64,000 bases of DNA from Adiantum capillus-veneris (lineage: Eukaryota > Streptophyta > Polypodiopsida > Polypodiales > Pteridaceae), in the NCBI GenBank assembly GCA_014529385.2, contig CM043945.1:145927741-145991740 (forward strand), read 5' to 3'. The notes beneath the pieces are model-generated. The model saw only the letters and a program-made list of their open reading frames with translations, had not been told where the DNA came from and made no database searches. Position 1 is the first letter of the stretch, and each line of letters begins with the position of its first letter. Of this stretch, positions 1 to 9,560 are shown one piece after another. A program made the position numbers and the translations under genes.

Positions 1-290
1 TTGCTTATGAGAGCCAATTATTCTCAAGGTCGGAATTGATAGCACATATTTATGAGAAAGAGCTTTTGGCGGTTATCCATGCTCTTACTCAGTGGCGACA
101 TTACCTACTCGGAGCGGATTTTACTGTCTTTACAGACCATCAGAGTTTATGCTACTTCTTGTCACAGAAGCAGCTATCGGAAAAGTAGATGCGATGGGCG
201 AACATCTTGTCGCAGTTTCACTTCCAGATTGTCCATGTGCAGGGACAAAAGAATTTGGTGGTAGATGCTTTGTCTCGGAAGACGTTGGTT
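1..290 (+). pseudogene. Ty3/gypsy chromovirus RNase H domain (element CH-A, 5' part outside window)
   Basis: This is the RNase H part of a Ty3/gypsy polyprotein, which removes the RNA template during reverse transcription. Translation shows the usual run of motifs: an ELLAVIHAL-type helix, then a WRHYLLG stretch, then FTDHQSL, and a tail ending in QGQKNLVVDALSR, the typical end of gypsy RNase H. The frame breaks near position 187 by a stop or frameshift just before RWANILSQF, so it cannot be translated in one piece. The reverse transcriptase and Gag would lie to the left of the window. It is followed in order by integrase, chromodomain and LTR, so it belongs to one decayed plus-strand element running to 2902. 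Confidence 0.85.
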
Positions 291-487
291 CTGGCTATTT
301 CCTCGATACATCATAGGAGCTTCGAGGATACGGCCGACCAGTATGCCATAGATCCGAATTTTGCAGACGTTTTCACACGGATACGGGATGGGGAGACAAT
401 AGCGGGATATTCCATTCGGGATGGCTACTTGATGAGGAAAACCATGTTGTGCGTTACACAGCCGTTGAGGGAAAAGGTTATGACTGA

Positions 488-1293
488 ATGCCACTATCCA
501 CCTTTACAGGTCACCGCGGCATTGCTACCACGATGAAGAGGGTGGAGAGATACTTTTTTTGGTCGAGACGTAAGAAGGATGTGGACGAGTTTGTGTGCAG
601 TTGCTTGGTATGCCAGAAGGTCAAGTTTGACAGGCATAAAGCACAGGGATTGTTACAGCCTTTGCCCATACCCACCTGCCCCTGGGAAAGTATTGCAATG
701 GATTCATTTTTGATCTCCCGAGAACACAGAGTGGTCACGATGGTATCTGGACTGTTATTGACAGATTTAGCAAGCAGGCTCATTTCATTCTAGTGAAGAA
801 AATAGTCAAGCCGGATCACTTAGCGAGACTGTTTGTGGCCCAGAATTGTCATCTTTCCACCCGCAGACTTACGGGCAATTTGAGATTGCCAATTCAGTGG
901 TTTTAGATTTGTTGAAGTCTTATATCTCGGATCAGAAGACTCAATGGAAAAAGTATCTACCTCTGGTGGAATTTGCCTACAATAACATGATACACTCTTC
1001 GACGGGGAAGACGCAATTTGAGATTGTTGAAGGTGCTGCGAAGGTTCCCACCCTTCCTAAGCATAAACGATAGAATTTTTGAAGCGGATGAATACACGCG
1101 CAACTTAGATACGGCTTTTGCCAAAGTCCACGAGGCTTTGCAGAAATCTCAAGAACGACAGAAAAAGGCAACGGATCGCCATCGTCGCGATTTGAAATTG
1201 AAGGAGGATGATTGGGTGCTCTTACGTTTTGAGAAGGCACGCCTGAGAAAGAAAAAGGGAAAGGAGGGGCCTTTTCCAAAGCTTAGTATGTGA
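488..1293 (+). pseudogene. Ty3/gypsy integrase, fragmented (CH-A)
   Basis: These are remains of an integrase, which inserts the cDNA into the host genome. Seen are the N-terminal H2C2 zinc-binding part (HRGIATTMKRVERYFFW followed by CLVCQKVK), the start of the catalytic core (LPIPTCPWESIAMDSF), and the late core (SSFHPQTYGQFE, then EFAYNNMIHSSTG). A C-terminal charged stretch follows (about 1081-1290). At least three frame changes separate these pieces, at about 530, 740-850 and 1065, and the central catalytic Asp/Asp section is compressed by a deletion. The order and strand match the RNase H upstream and the chromodomain downstream. It is certainly non-functional. Confidence 0.85.
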
Positions 1294-1395
1294 TACTACG
1301 GACCTTTTCAGATCTTTGATATGATCAATGATGTCTCCAGGACACACGAAGGATTTACAATGCATTCCATGTGAGTCTCTTGAAACCTTTTAAAG

Positions 1396-1632
1396 GTGAT
1401 GTGCCTGACGATGGGAAGCTTGTTGAGCAACCCGAAGTGGAGGAAAACGAGGAGATCCTTGTTCCTGAACAGATTTTGGCACATAAGGACACAGAATAAG
1501 GGTAAAGTAAGAAGGCGGTTCTTTGTTAAATTCAAGGACTATCCTGCATTGGATGCGAAGTGGATGGAGGAGGACCTAGCAGATACTCCTCAGATTGTGA
1601 ACCTTTACCTTGAAGCTTTTGGTTTAGCATAG
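1396..1632 (+). pseudogene. Integrase C-terminal chromodomain (CH-A)
   Basis: This is a chromodomain of the chromovirus branch of Ty3/gypsy, thought to steer integration by reading histone marks. Visible features are a basic beta strand (RRFFVKFKDYP), the aromatic/acidic core DAKWMEEDLAD and a C-terminal helix ending QIVNLYLEAF. The same module recurs on the minus strand at 10108-10320 and 39982-40140, with near-identical core residues, so three chromovirus ends lie within 40 kb. It is read in a frame different from most of the integrase, so it is part of a pseudogene. The stop at 1630 is followed by a long untranslated spacer before the LTR. Confidence 0.85.
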
Positions 1633-2313
1633 TCTATTCCTAATGGAACCCAGAATTCAGCTTGGCCGCAGATCTAGTGCAGTGGGATGCACAAGGGTGA
1701 AGTTACTCCGCTCCTTTGTCAACAGATTCCTTGAATTTTTAGAATACTAGAGTCACTGATGTCTCTTTGAGCTTCAGGGATACTGAGAGCTGACAGTATT
1801 CTGTTGTATGACTTTATGAAATGGAATTCGTGAATATGAAACTGATTTGTTCTTGACTTGTTTTTAAGTGCAGGAATTGATAGACGAAATGACTGCAGCA
1901 TTTTGGTCTGAACTATCTCGAATAGACATGGTTGCAATAGGGGTTAGTCAATCGGGCATCTATGAGGTCCTGAGTGGATCTAGATGCGATTGCTAACTGC
2001 ATTGCCGATAAATCATGGTCTAAGATCCGAATGTTGAATGTGATTTGTCATGTGATGTCCTGTGATGTGAGTGAGTAGATCTAGATGTGATTCCTAACTG
2101 CATTGCCGATAAATCATGGTCTAAGATCCGAATGAATGTTGAATGTGATTTGTCATGTGATGTTGTGTGTTGTGAGTGTCGATTGGTACATGTGCTAGAT
2201 GTGTGTTCCTAGTGCGTTGGTACTAACAGTCAGTGTCTGCTAAGACAGTTATGGCTTCTGTCTGTTTTGCAGGCGTAATCGAGGGCGATTACAATGCTTT
2301 CAAGAGGGGGGTA
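1633..2313 (+). other. Long 3' spacer of CH-A with tandem duplication and polypurine tract
   Basis: About 680 bases lie between the chromodomain stop and the LTR. A unit of about 100 bases is present twice in tandem (about 1974-2072 and 2073-2176, sharing CATTGCCGATAAATCATGG). The spacer ends in a purine run at 2303-2313 (AGAGGGGGGTA) directly before the LTR, the usual plus-strand primer of gypsy elements. Related spacer sequence recurs in minus orientation at about 9730-10080 and 32370-32763, which marks the other two chromovirus 3' ends. Confidence 0.7.
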
Positions 2314-2902
2314 TGTCACAAATGTGATGACGTGGCTGTCCATGTGTACACACGCACAGTGGCATGGACAATCCCGGGAAATACAGTCTAGCTGAAATAC
2401 GGACATGGCATTGATGTGGCACTGGAATTTGCATTGCATGCTGACGTGGCACTGGGGTCCAACGCAAGAGAGGGACAAAGCTTTTGTGGATTACTTGCTT
2501 TTACTACGCAAGAGAGTTAGAGAGAAGCTTTTTGCTTTATTTTAGGGCTCAAGAGAGCTTGCGAGAGAAAGCATTTGCTTTATTTTAAAAGCTTTTGAAG
2601 CTTTTTTGGGGCTCTGCTTTTGGCATCCCTTGTAATCTTTAAATACGCGGGTCGGCCTCTCACAACTCAGAGCATCTGGACGCAGAGTCTGAGTGTGAGC
2701 GCCTGCCCGCACTCTTGTACTTTGAACATTGATTAATACAAAAAGAAATACCGAAAGGGGCGCCAGTCTTTGGGGCCAATAACTCTAGGCACGGAACTCC
2801 GCTGGGCTAGTGTCGAATCAATTGTGAACTGTGAACTGTTTTGAAGTGTTTATTTGTGCTGTCACGGTAGATTCTCGACTTGGAGTGTCCAAGTCTGTTA
2901 CA
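2314..2902 (+). repeat. 3' LTR of chromovirus CH-A
   Basis: The LTR starts TGTCACAAATG right after the polypurine tract and ends AAGTCTGTTACA, so it has the canonical TG...CA ends and is 589 bases long. A TATA-like TTTAAATA lies at 2638-2645. A motif AATACCGAAAGGGGCGCCA (about 2747-2765), followed by TTGGGGCCAAT, is shared with the solo LTR at 8642-9151 and, on the minus strand, with the LTR at 57999-59477. That identifies one LTR superfamily. Confidence 0.85.
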
Positions 2903-3264
2903 CCTTCTGATGGCTGAAAACGCTAGGTTTACTGCCGGTGGGGGATCTTGTTGAGAAGGTGCCTGTTGAACGCGAAGTTCCTGCTGCCTCTTCTGCCAGA
3001 AATGCTAGTGCTAGGGTTTTCTTATGTACTTGGCTAGTCAAATTGCCCCACCCAATTCCCAACAAAAGTCACTTAAAAATAATAAGTGAAAAATGTCAAA
3101 AATAGGGAAAATAGGTCTATGCACTGTAAAATGCTCTTGATGGGTTTTGATGGAAATCTAATGATCATGCTGTGTGCAACCAGAGGATATGCATCTAATC
3201 TAAGTGTTTGGACATGCACGGTCTGCTAACAGACTCACGAAAGTGCCAGATCACTTCCTAAGCT
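2903..3264 (-). repeat. Truncated NA-family LTR fragment
   Basis: On the minus strand this matches the middle of the NA-family LTR: the AACGC-rich part, the CACTTATTATTTTTAAGTGA block, the GCATGATCAT block and the GTGCCAGATCACTT block. It is cut on the left by the CH-A LTR and on the right by insertion of element NA2 at 3265. It is therefore an older NA LTR that served as target for two later insertions. Confidence 0.75.
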
Positions 3265-4498
3265 TGTAAGGTGCAGCAGAAGTGAATGTTGAACTTTGCT
3301 CAAGATGAGTGCTCCGAACTGTGCTCAAGGATTCTTTTTACTTACGGAAGGGAGAGCCTTCCGTTCCTTTAGTGAGAGAGTGCAAATGATCACAAACAAA
3401 GTGGTAAACACTGTGAATGAAGGTGCTGAGACTGAGAGATAGAGAGAGAAGAATACGACACCAGAATGTTGTCAAACCCTCCTCAGAAGGACCCACTCTC
3501 TATGGCGAGAGCGGTCTACTATTGATTGCACAAATCTCTACAATGCTTTGGACTGCCGACGATGTCGACGACGACCGGCTGAAATTTGAAAACGCTAATG
3601 GCTGAAATCCGCAAATCTTTATCGGCTGTATTCTGACTCTATGTCGGTGATGATGTCGATGGCGACGATGCAACGACGACGCGCTCAAAACGCTGGTATG
3701 CTGTTGTCTATGCTACTGAAAAACGCTGGTATGTTGCTGGAAAAACGTTGATCTGAGGTTCTTTAAATCGTTGATCTGAGGTTCTTTAAAACGCTGATCT
3801 GCTGAGCCTTCAAAATGCTGAAGTGCTGGCTTCAATCGCTGAAATGCTGAGCCTTCAAAACGCGGGTCTTGTTGCTTCAAAAACGTTGGAAGGCTGTCTT
3901 CAAAACGCTGGTCTTGCTTGCTGAATTCGCTGATGTTTTAGGGCTGAAAACGCCAGGCATCAAAGTAGAAAACGCTGGTGGTTCATTGCTGAAAACGCCA
4001 GGGCTCTTGGGGGGTTCTTGCTTGAGAAGCTGTCCAGAGGCCTGTTGCAACGGGTGCCTGTGCTCTCCTTGCTCTTCTGCCCATAAGTGCTAGCGCTCGG
4101 TTTCTATATATACAAGCTTATCAAATTTGCCCGACCTAGTCTTCAACAAAAGTCACTTAAAATAATAAGTGAAAAATGGCTAAAGTAGGGAAAATAGGTC
4201 TATGCACTGTAAAAAATGATCCCAATGGAAATTTGATGATCATGCTGTGTGCAACCAGAGGATATGCATCTACTCTAAGTGTCTGGATATGCACGGTTTG
4301 CGAACACTGACAAAAGTGTCGGATCACTTCCTAATCTAGGCTGACTGAACTCAACTGAACCCATGTCATGAAGTAGCTTGTCCACGTACCCATAGGGTTA
4401 GATGTGCACGTGGCAAAGCTAGACTGGCTGGACTGAACTGAACCCTTGTCATGAAGTAGCTTGTTCACGTACACATAGGGTTAGATGTGCACGTGACA
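3265..4498 (-). repeat. 3' LTR of NA2
   Basis: On the minus strand it begins TGTCACGTGCACATC at 4498, following a purine tract, and ends GCACCTTACA at 3265, the standard NA ends. It contains many degenerate AAAACGCTG units (3570-3970), a TATATA-type box near 4107-4115, and an internal tandem duplication of about 80 bases near its start (4361-4420 and 4441-4500, both carrying ATGAAGTAGCTTG). Confidence 0.85.
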
Positions 4499-5278
4499 TC
4501 CCCTCATTTTCAAAGTGAGGTACTGGTACCTAACTGTAGAGATTGCCAACAGCGTCTGGAATCCTGGAAAGGAATCTTCGCCGGCCCACTCTGAAGTGTG
4601 GGTCATACGATACTTGAACTTCATAAAGGTCTGCAACGCTTGCTTCTTTGGGCTGTGCCAAAAGCGACACAAAGTCATCTGTGGCTCCTTCAATGCTTCA
4701 ACTTGGTCGATAGTCATGCGTGGCAGTTCTTCAAGACTCCGAGGCTGAAAATTCCTGAAACCACTTCCAATACAAAAACATGAACATACCCATTCCATGT
4801 AAAGTGATTGGAAAAATTTTAGTCTTCTTAAAAAACTGTGCATGCAATGTAGATGAACATAGAGATGGAGTGCCAAACCGTCATCAAACATACGCAAACA
4901 ATGAGATCGAATCTTGACTTTCTAATCTAAATCAATCAACTGTGGCAAAACAGAATGGAAATGCCAAAGCTTCATGCTCAATCTTTCTTGTGCTCTTTCG
5001 GATACTGTATCATGCCAAGGAAGAGACATGGTATGTGAATTCCTTGGGTACAAACATCTTATCTTTTCATGAGTAATCCTCATACATCCGTGCTCATTCA
5101 TGAGTGAATCGTGCTCATCGTACAATATGTCATGCCTAGGAAAAGGGATCACATAAGGACGGTGATTAAAATACAGGAAAGTATCATGAATGAAACACTC
5201 AAACAATGCGTGCTGACTAATCATTCGAACACATAATACTTCCTGTGGGGGTTCTTTGGACCTCGACTCGAGAGCCAA
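4481..5278 (-). pseudogene. NA-family conserved C-terminal domain, unknown function (NA2 copy)
   Basis: I do not recognise this protein in any family. Two frame-shifted pieces (5278-4922 and 4897-4481) match the C-terminal product of NA1 along its length. Shared blocks include [44 protein letters not shown] (NA1 has [16 protein letters not shown]) and LPQLID. By eye 75 of 106 aligned residues are identical over the best stretch. It is rich in His, Phe and Arg and has no catalytic motif I can name. Where NA1 has a TAG stop after KKQAL, this copy has CAG, so the ancestral frame ran on almost to the polypurine tract. The frame break near 4900 and the overlap with the preceding Gag-like ORF show that the copy is broken. 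Confidence 0.6.
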
Positions 5279-6072
5279 GATCGGTTCTTCGTGATTGATT
5301 GAATCTTCTTGTGGGGTTCTGTGGACCTCGACTCAAGAGCCAAGATCGGTTCTTCATGATCGATCGAATCTGCAATGAGGTTAGCTTCGCTAGGAGAAGT
5401 ATCAAGTAAACCATCAACCTTGTGAACAATCATGTCATCTTCTTGCAAATCATCATGCTTGTGAGTACTCATATCTTGATCATGAAAAGCATCATGCTTA
5501 TCATCTTGCTTATTATTATCATGCAAATCATCTGTGTCATGCTTTGGAGAAGAAGAGACGGAGAGAGTGTCCTCCTGATTCTCTTCAAATTGCGCCTGCA
5601 CAATAGAAAAGAGTCGCAAGAATGCTTTCATGTGTTGGTCGCTCTTTTCTTTTCTTGCTTTGTTCTCGCGATCAAACTCTGCTTGTCTTGCTTTGTTCTC
5701 GTGATCAAGTTTGGCTTGTCTTTCTTTGGCTTCCAAGCGTACTTGCTCTTGCTCACGCTCTATGGCTGCCATTCTTTCTTCGTATTCACGATCTATGGGT
5801 TCCCTTCTTTCTTCGGCTGCCAAGCGCGCTTGCTTGTGCTCACGCTCATGCTCAATAGCTACCTTTCTTTCTTTGCGTTCTAACTTCCTTGCTTCGCGTT
5901 CTAACTTCGTGTCCATAAACAATTGCTTCAACTCCTCCATAGGAGTTAGTGCAATCCTTGGCGTAGATGGGGAAGGGAGAGGGTGAGAAAAACCTCCCGG
6001 TAATTCTTCTTCGCCACTGCCATGCACTTCACCTCCATGCGGAGTATCCATTCCGCTTCGGGTAATGACCAT
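5221..6072 (-). CDS. NA2 Gag-like coiled-coil protein fused to acidic linker
   Basis: An uninterrupted minus-strand frame. I place the start at the Met beginning MVITRSGMDT, because NA1 starts its Gag with the matching [10 protein letters not shown]; the frame is open further upstream (to 6183). A Pro/Ser-rich segment (SPSTPRIALTPMEE) follows. Then about 110 residues are almost only Glu, Arg, Lys and Ala in heptad-like order (EREARKLERKERK, REYEERMAAIEREQEQVR), a long charged coiled coil. Next comes a His/Asp-rich acidic linker (KHDTDDLHDNNKQDDKHD), then two tandem copies of an ESRS(K/T)EP segment that shift the frame. The Gag capsid and zinc knuckle present in NA1 are deleted, yet the join is in frame. 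A structural role in particle assembly is an inference from position. Confidence 0.6.
   Translation of the reverse strand: MVITRSGMDTPHGGEVHGSGEEELPGGFSHPLPSPSTPRIALTPMEELKQLFMDTKLEREARKLERKERKVAIEHEREHKQARLAAEERREPIDREYEERMAAIEREQEQVRLEAKERQAKLDHENKARQAEFDRENKARKEKSDQHMKAFLRLFSIVQAQFEENQEDTLSVSSSPKHDTDDLHDNNKQDDKHDAFHDQDMSTHKHDDLQEDDMIVHKVDGLLDTSPSEANLIADSIDHEEPILALESRSTEPHKKIQSITKNRSWLSSRGPKNPHRKYYVFE
5232..5362 (-). repeat. Tandem duplication of about 66 bases inside the NA2 coding region
   Basis: The segment around GAGCCAAGATCGGTTCTTC occurs at about 5270-5288 and again at about 5338-5356, with matching flanks on both sides. The duplication changes the frame between the coiled-coil ORF and the conserved C-terminal domain; NA1 has only one copy. 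Confidence 0.7.
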
Positions 6073-6514
6073 ACACTGAAGTCTTGGGTTCTTAAGTTCA
6101 CGAGGAACTTGGGTTCTTGTGGTTCTTGGGTTCTTGAGTTCTGGAGGTTCTGGAGGGTCTTGAGGTTCTTCTTTAGCTTGCAATCTCTGTTAGAGAAGGA
6201 TCTTCTGTTCACCCGAGTTCTTCTCTTTCCCGCGGGCGCACTCCTTGGCGGCCTTGCGCTCACACCAAGGTTGCTTTTTCCTACCTCACGTTGATTGGCC
6301 GGCCGCTAAGTGTACAGTCCGCTGTCAATGAGTGAAAAGAGGCACAAGGGGAGGCTGGACAAGCCCTTCTTTCTTGGGTTCCCTGTCACTCTTCAAAAAC
6401 ACGATTAGGAATCGACATGCCCAAGTGGACTTGGGTTACGTGCGATCGCAACAAGCAATTTTTTTTTTGTAGTTCTTGTGGTTCTTTCCTTGAGTGATAT
6501 AGAATACTGCCAAA

Positions 6515-6526
6515 GCTCTGATACCA
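6515..6526 (-). promoter_or_regulatory. Primer-binding site, initiator-Met tRNA type (NA2)
   Basis: On the minus strand it reads TGGTATCAGAGC, the common plant retrotransposon primer site complementary to the 3' end of initiator-Met tRNA. It lies one base inside the 5' LTR end (TTACA at 6532-6528) and matches the NA1 site exactly. Confidence 0.85.
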
Positions 6527-6527
6527 A

Positions 6528-6911
6528 TGTAAGGTGCAACGGAAGTGAATGTTGAACTTTGCTCAAGATGAGTCCTCCGAACTGTGCACAAGGTTCCTTT
6601 TACTTATGGAAGGGAGAGCCTTCCGTCCTTTAATGAGAGAGTGCAAGTGATCACAAACCTTCCGGCGATCGGAAATGTCCTAGAAGTGTAGCGTTGGTAG
6701 CCAGGAAGTGATCGCGAGGTATAGGAGCAAAAAACGCATGTGGAGAAGGTCCTCCGCGATGAAAACTCTCCAAGTTCCATTGCTTGCCGGCTATTTCAAA
6801 ACGCTGGCAGATCTGCAGAAAACGCTGGCTGATCTGATCTTCTTGGGAGGAGAACCTCATGCTGATGGTGAAGTGCTGGTCCCATGAAGAGCCTGAAGCT
6901 GCTGATACCAT
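6528..6911 (-). repeat. Partial 5' LTR of NA2
   Basis: The plus-strand TGTAAGGTGC at 6528 is the reverse of the NA LTR end GCACCTTACA. The following bases carry the NA signatures CTTTGCTCAAGATGAG and a TTTACTT...GGAAGGGAGAGCCTTCC block, then AAAACGCTGGC units. The sequence leaves the LTR near 6900. Confidence 0.75.
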
Positions 6912-6934
6912 GTGAGAATGCGTGTGTGGAAAAG

Positions 6935-7013
<79 letters not shown>

Positions 7014-7015
7014 AA

Positions 7016-7076
<61 letters not shown>

Positions 7077-7469
7077 ACAAATGCAAGATATTGTGAAGAG
7101 GGGGACTGATCCCCATGACTACCATGAGTAGAAGATCCTGAGTACAATCATTATGATCTTTGTGGGATGAGAGATGTGGAAGTGGGTACCCCTTTGGCCC
7201 CATATATAGGTCCCCAAGGGAGGTAGGGCAAGGCCTGATAAAAATCCCCACGACCCAACAGAAAAATGATATATGGAAATATATGAGGGCGCCCGGACAA
7301 AGTAGGCGGCCGGACCAGGAGCGACCTAGACTATGGGTGGCCAGCTCGGAGACATACTAGCCGTACAAGTATGCCCTAGACCTGTGAAGCAGCAGAGTGG
7401 TGTAAGTCTAACAGGGTGGCGGGCTGTTGTGAGCAGCGCATGGAGGGGATTGGGGGTTAGCGGGCAGGG
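6912..7469 (-). repeat. Possible LTR fragment of another element, with TATA box and (GA)n
   Basis: At 6898-6912 the minus strand reads TGGTATCAGCAGC directly after a CA end (CATTCTCACA), which looks like a primer-binding site next to an LTR end. A TATA-like TATATA lies at about 7201-7206 on the minus strand. The segment also holds two (GA)n tracts. Only a few bases of internal sequence could remain, so the element would be almost wholly deleted. This is tentative. Confidence 0.35.
6937..7074. repeat. Double (GA)n microsatellite
   Basis: Two long GA tracts (about 6937-7008 and 7019-7074) are separated by the short break GTGGAAAAGG, itself a copy of the bases leading into the first tract. Open frames across this stretch are simple repeat artefacts. 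Confidence 0.95.
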
Positions 7470-7690
7470 GAGAGAAGCGATGGTGAGTGAGGGTCAACAA
7501 CAGCGAGCAGTCCTCTGGAACCTCTCAATAGAAGCTCCTTCACTTGGTTCATAATTTCCTCGTTTTGGGCTCTGCTAACTTGGTAAGGTGGCTAGTTCGG
7601 TGGTATGCTGCGCTGCGGGGAATCAAGTCAATGGTGTGATCTTCAGGACATTGAGGAGGTAACTCTCCCGGGAAGCCTTTAAAGAAACAA
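7470..7690 (-). pseudogene. Start of gypsy reverse transcriptase (minus-strand relic)
   Basis: The minus strand reads FPGELPPQCPEDHTIDLIP and then EEIMNQVKELLLRG. These match the conserved linker and first helix at the N-terminal edge of Ty3/gypsy reverse transcriptase (P-x-x-H-x-I-x-L-x-P, then a leucine-rich helix ending RG). A stop lies between the two. The polymerase proper is lost where the sequence runs into the element at 6912-7469. It continues the gag-protease relic to its right. Confidence 0.65.
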
Positions 7691-7863
7691 TCAGCCCGAG
7701 CTTCCAAAAGTCTTGTCGTTCCTTCTCAAGGTCGGACAAATTTGACATTTTCTTATTATCTAACTCATTTAAGTAGATCAAATAAACAAACAGACTGGAT
7801 TCCATTAACTTGGAAATGGCTGAAGCCGATACAAGTGGGATGGACTCGCCCTTTCATTTTACA

Positions 7864-8106
7864 TCAAGAATTATGTCTACCCTTCTCATTCTTCAAAGTT
7901 GCTTTCCTTGCCCTATAGTCGACCACAACACTGCTCTTGTGGAATGAGGGGATTCCCAAAAGGACGTCACACCCCTCCAAAGGCATGATGTAAAAGTCCT
8001 TGTGCCCTAAATACCCCTGACAATGCAATCGGAGTTTGCCTATGATAGATGTAATGGCAACATCCCGTCTTGGTGCCACTAGAACTTCCTTAGCCAATGG
8101 TCCCAT
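7864..8106 (-). pseudogene. Gypsy aspartic protease C-terminal part (minus-strand relic)
   Basis: The frame reads a LHCQGYLGHKDFYIMPL segment, then GCDVLLGIPSF. The hydrophobic-CDVLLG(I/M)-x-(W/F) block is the typical second half of the retropepsin-like domain of Ty3/gypsy elements (usual form DVILGMDWL). The N-terminal DTG-type active-site part is in another frame or lost. It lies between the zinc knuckle (8390-8460) and the start of reverse transcriptase (7690), which is the normal gag-pol order on the minus strand. Confidence 0.7.
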
Positions 8107-8379
8107 TTCCTATGGTGTAATTCTAAGTTGAGCCGCCAATTTAGTCAGTTGCAAATTCATTCGGAAGTTGGCCTTGGCTCCTCTATTGAAGAAGATGAGG
8201 ACTTCTTGACTCGTACTTTGCCCCACGCTCTGCAAAGCTCCGTACTTTCGTCCATTTTTTCAGGGCGGTCCCCTCCCCACAAAATCTGCTACAAGACTTT
8301 CTTTTGTGTTTCCTTTCTTTACTCGCTCGTCTGCTACTTTGGAATTCTTTGGCTTGTCCTTTGACTGTTCTTTAGGCGC

Positions 8380-8465
8380 TTTGTTAGGGCACTTGGCAAA
8401 TACGTGCCCGTGTTCCCCGCAATTATAACATTTACCCTCTTTGTAGTATTCGGTGTGTTGCTATA
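8380..8465 (-). pseudogene. Gag zinc knuckle (minus-strand gypsy relic)
   Basis: Minus-strand translation gives CYNCGEHGHVFAKCP, a perfect CX2CX4HX4C retroviral zinc knuckle that binds the element RNA. It sits just upstream of the protease relic, as expected for the Gag C-terminus. Its N-terminal Gag neighbour is cut away by the solo LTR at 8642-9151. Confidence 0.8.
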
Positions 8466-8641
8466 TTGACAATTGAGGGCCTAAAGGTTTCTTTTTTTGC
8501 TGCTTTCCCTTCCTTTTGTTACCATTGTTCGACTCTGTTCGGTCCAAAGTGCTACAAGCCTATCTGAAGGGTACGTAAGAGTGCGTGCGTGCATTGCAAA
8601 CCCTTGTTTGGCATGTCCCATTAGTTGTTGCAAAGACTCGG

Positions 8642-9151
8642 TGTCACAAAGTGATGACGTGGCATGACCACCCGGGACAGAGGATGCTGACGTGGACAGC
8701 AGAACGGACTTCCGCAGATTGTGCTGACATGTTGACGTGGCAGCAGTACAGACCTCCGTGTTTTGCGTTTACATGCCACGTGGTAGGCTGGGCTGTCCAC
8801 GATTTTCGCGATTTTTGCTGGTTGCTTCTTGGGCCAGCAGCTTTTGGGTTGGCAGCTTTTCATGTAATTGCTTTTGATTTTGAGGCCAAGGGCCTTTAAA
8901 TATGAACCCTAGGCCACTCTTTCCCTCACTTAGTTGACGAGCTTTTGAGCAGAGAGGGCCCGCGGGAGTAGTAACTTTGCTCAAGCATTAATATAAAAAT
9001 AAATACCGAAAGGGGCGCCAGATTTTGGGGCCAATACCTTTGGGCACGGAACTATGCCGGGCCATGTCGATTCTGTTTTCTTTAAAGTGTGATAAAGTTG
9101 TGGAGTATTATTGTATTAGATTAACGACTTGGGATGCCCAAGCCAGTAACA
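8642..9151 (+). repeat. Solo LTR of CH superfamily with perfect 5-bp target duplication
   Basis: It begins TGTCACAAAGTGATGACG and ends CCAGTAACA. It is flanked by CTCGG at 8637-8641 and CTCGG at 9152-9156, a perfect 5-base target duplication. TTTAAATA lies at 8895-8902 and the ATACCGAAAGGGGCGCCA motif at about 9004-9021. With no internal sequence, it is a solo LTR left by recombination between two LTRs. It landed in the gag gene of a minus-strand gypsy element. Confidence 0.93.
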
Positions 9152-9188
9152 CTCGGACTTTTGCAGTAGACAATAGTCTTGTCTCACT

Positions 9189-9383
9189 TTAGGTAGCCCA
9201 CAACAAAATCCCAATCCGCTGCTTGAAGTTAATTTTCTTGAAAGAAGAGGCCGGTAGAAAAGTATCCCACAATCTTTGACAGTAGGTATCCAGTGTGTCT
9301 TTCTTGGTTATCCTCCCATTGCGTTCGTATTCCTGGGTGAGTCGTGAAGAAGTGAAAACTCGCTTGAACTGTAGCCACTTCAT
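9189..9383 (-). pseudogene. Gypsy Gag capsid fragment (minus-strand relic)
   Basis: The minus-strand frame has WLQFKRVF, then a helix with EYERNGRI and DTYCQRLWDTFLPASS. This resembles the retrotransposon Gag capsid (W-x-x-F-x-x-x-F early motif, then Tyr/Leu-rich helices), but is only about 65 residues long. It belongs to the same minus-strand gag-pol relic as the zinc knuckle and protease, now separated by the solo LTR. Confidence 0.55.
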
Positions 9384-9499
9384 TGGTGCTTCCCTCTATG
9401 TGAGCAGTCCATTTTTTATTTGTCGTGTCCTTTGGGCCTTGTCAAGAAGGGACTCTTAAGTTGAAACAACTTATAAGATCATTTTTATCTGCTAAGTAT

Positions 9500-9560
9500 C
9501 TGGATTCTGTTCGGGTGGTTATGCCACGTCATCACTCTGTTACATACCCCCCTCTTGAAA
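9500..9560 (-). repeat. LTR start and polypurine tract of minus-strand chromovirus CH-B
   Basis: The minus strand reads a purine run TTTCAAGAGGGGGGTA (9560-9545) and then TGTAACAGAGTGATGACG from 9544, matching the tract and LTR start of CH-A and of the 8642 solo LTR. After about 45 bases the match is lost, so this 3' LTR is almost entirely deleted. Confidence 0.75.

Larger units (their letters stand above)
3265..6911 (-). mobile_element. Non-autonomous LTR retrotransposon NA2 (minus strand, internally deleted)
   Basis: A second copy of the NA family, read right to left: partial 5' LTR (6911-6528), initiator-Met primer site (6526-6515), a leader, a Gag-like coiled-coil ORF (6072-5221), the conserved NA C-terminal domain (about 5278-4510), a purine-rich tract and the 3' LTR (4498-3265). 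Compared with NA1, the Gag capsid part, zinc knuckle and protease are missing: the coiled coil joins directly to the acidic His/Asp-rich linker that follows protease in NA1. No reverse transcriptase, RNase H or integrase is present. The 5' LTR is cut at about 6911 by unrelated sequence, so no target duplication can be tested. Confidence 0.8.

Noticed and set aside
6857-7147. Open frames coding for Arg-Glu or Ser-Leu repeats
   Set aside because: Simple (GA)n translations on either strand.
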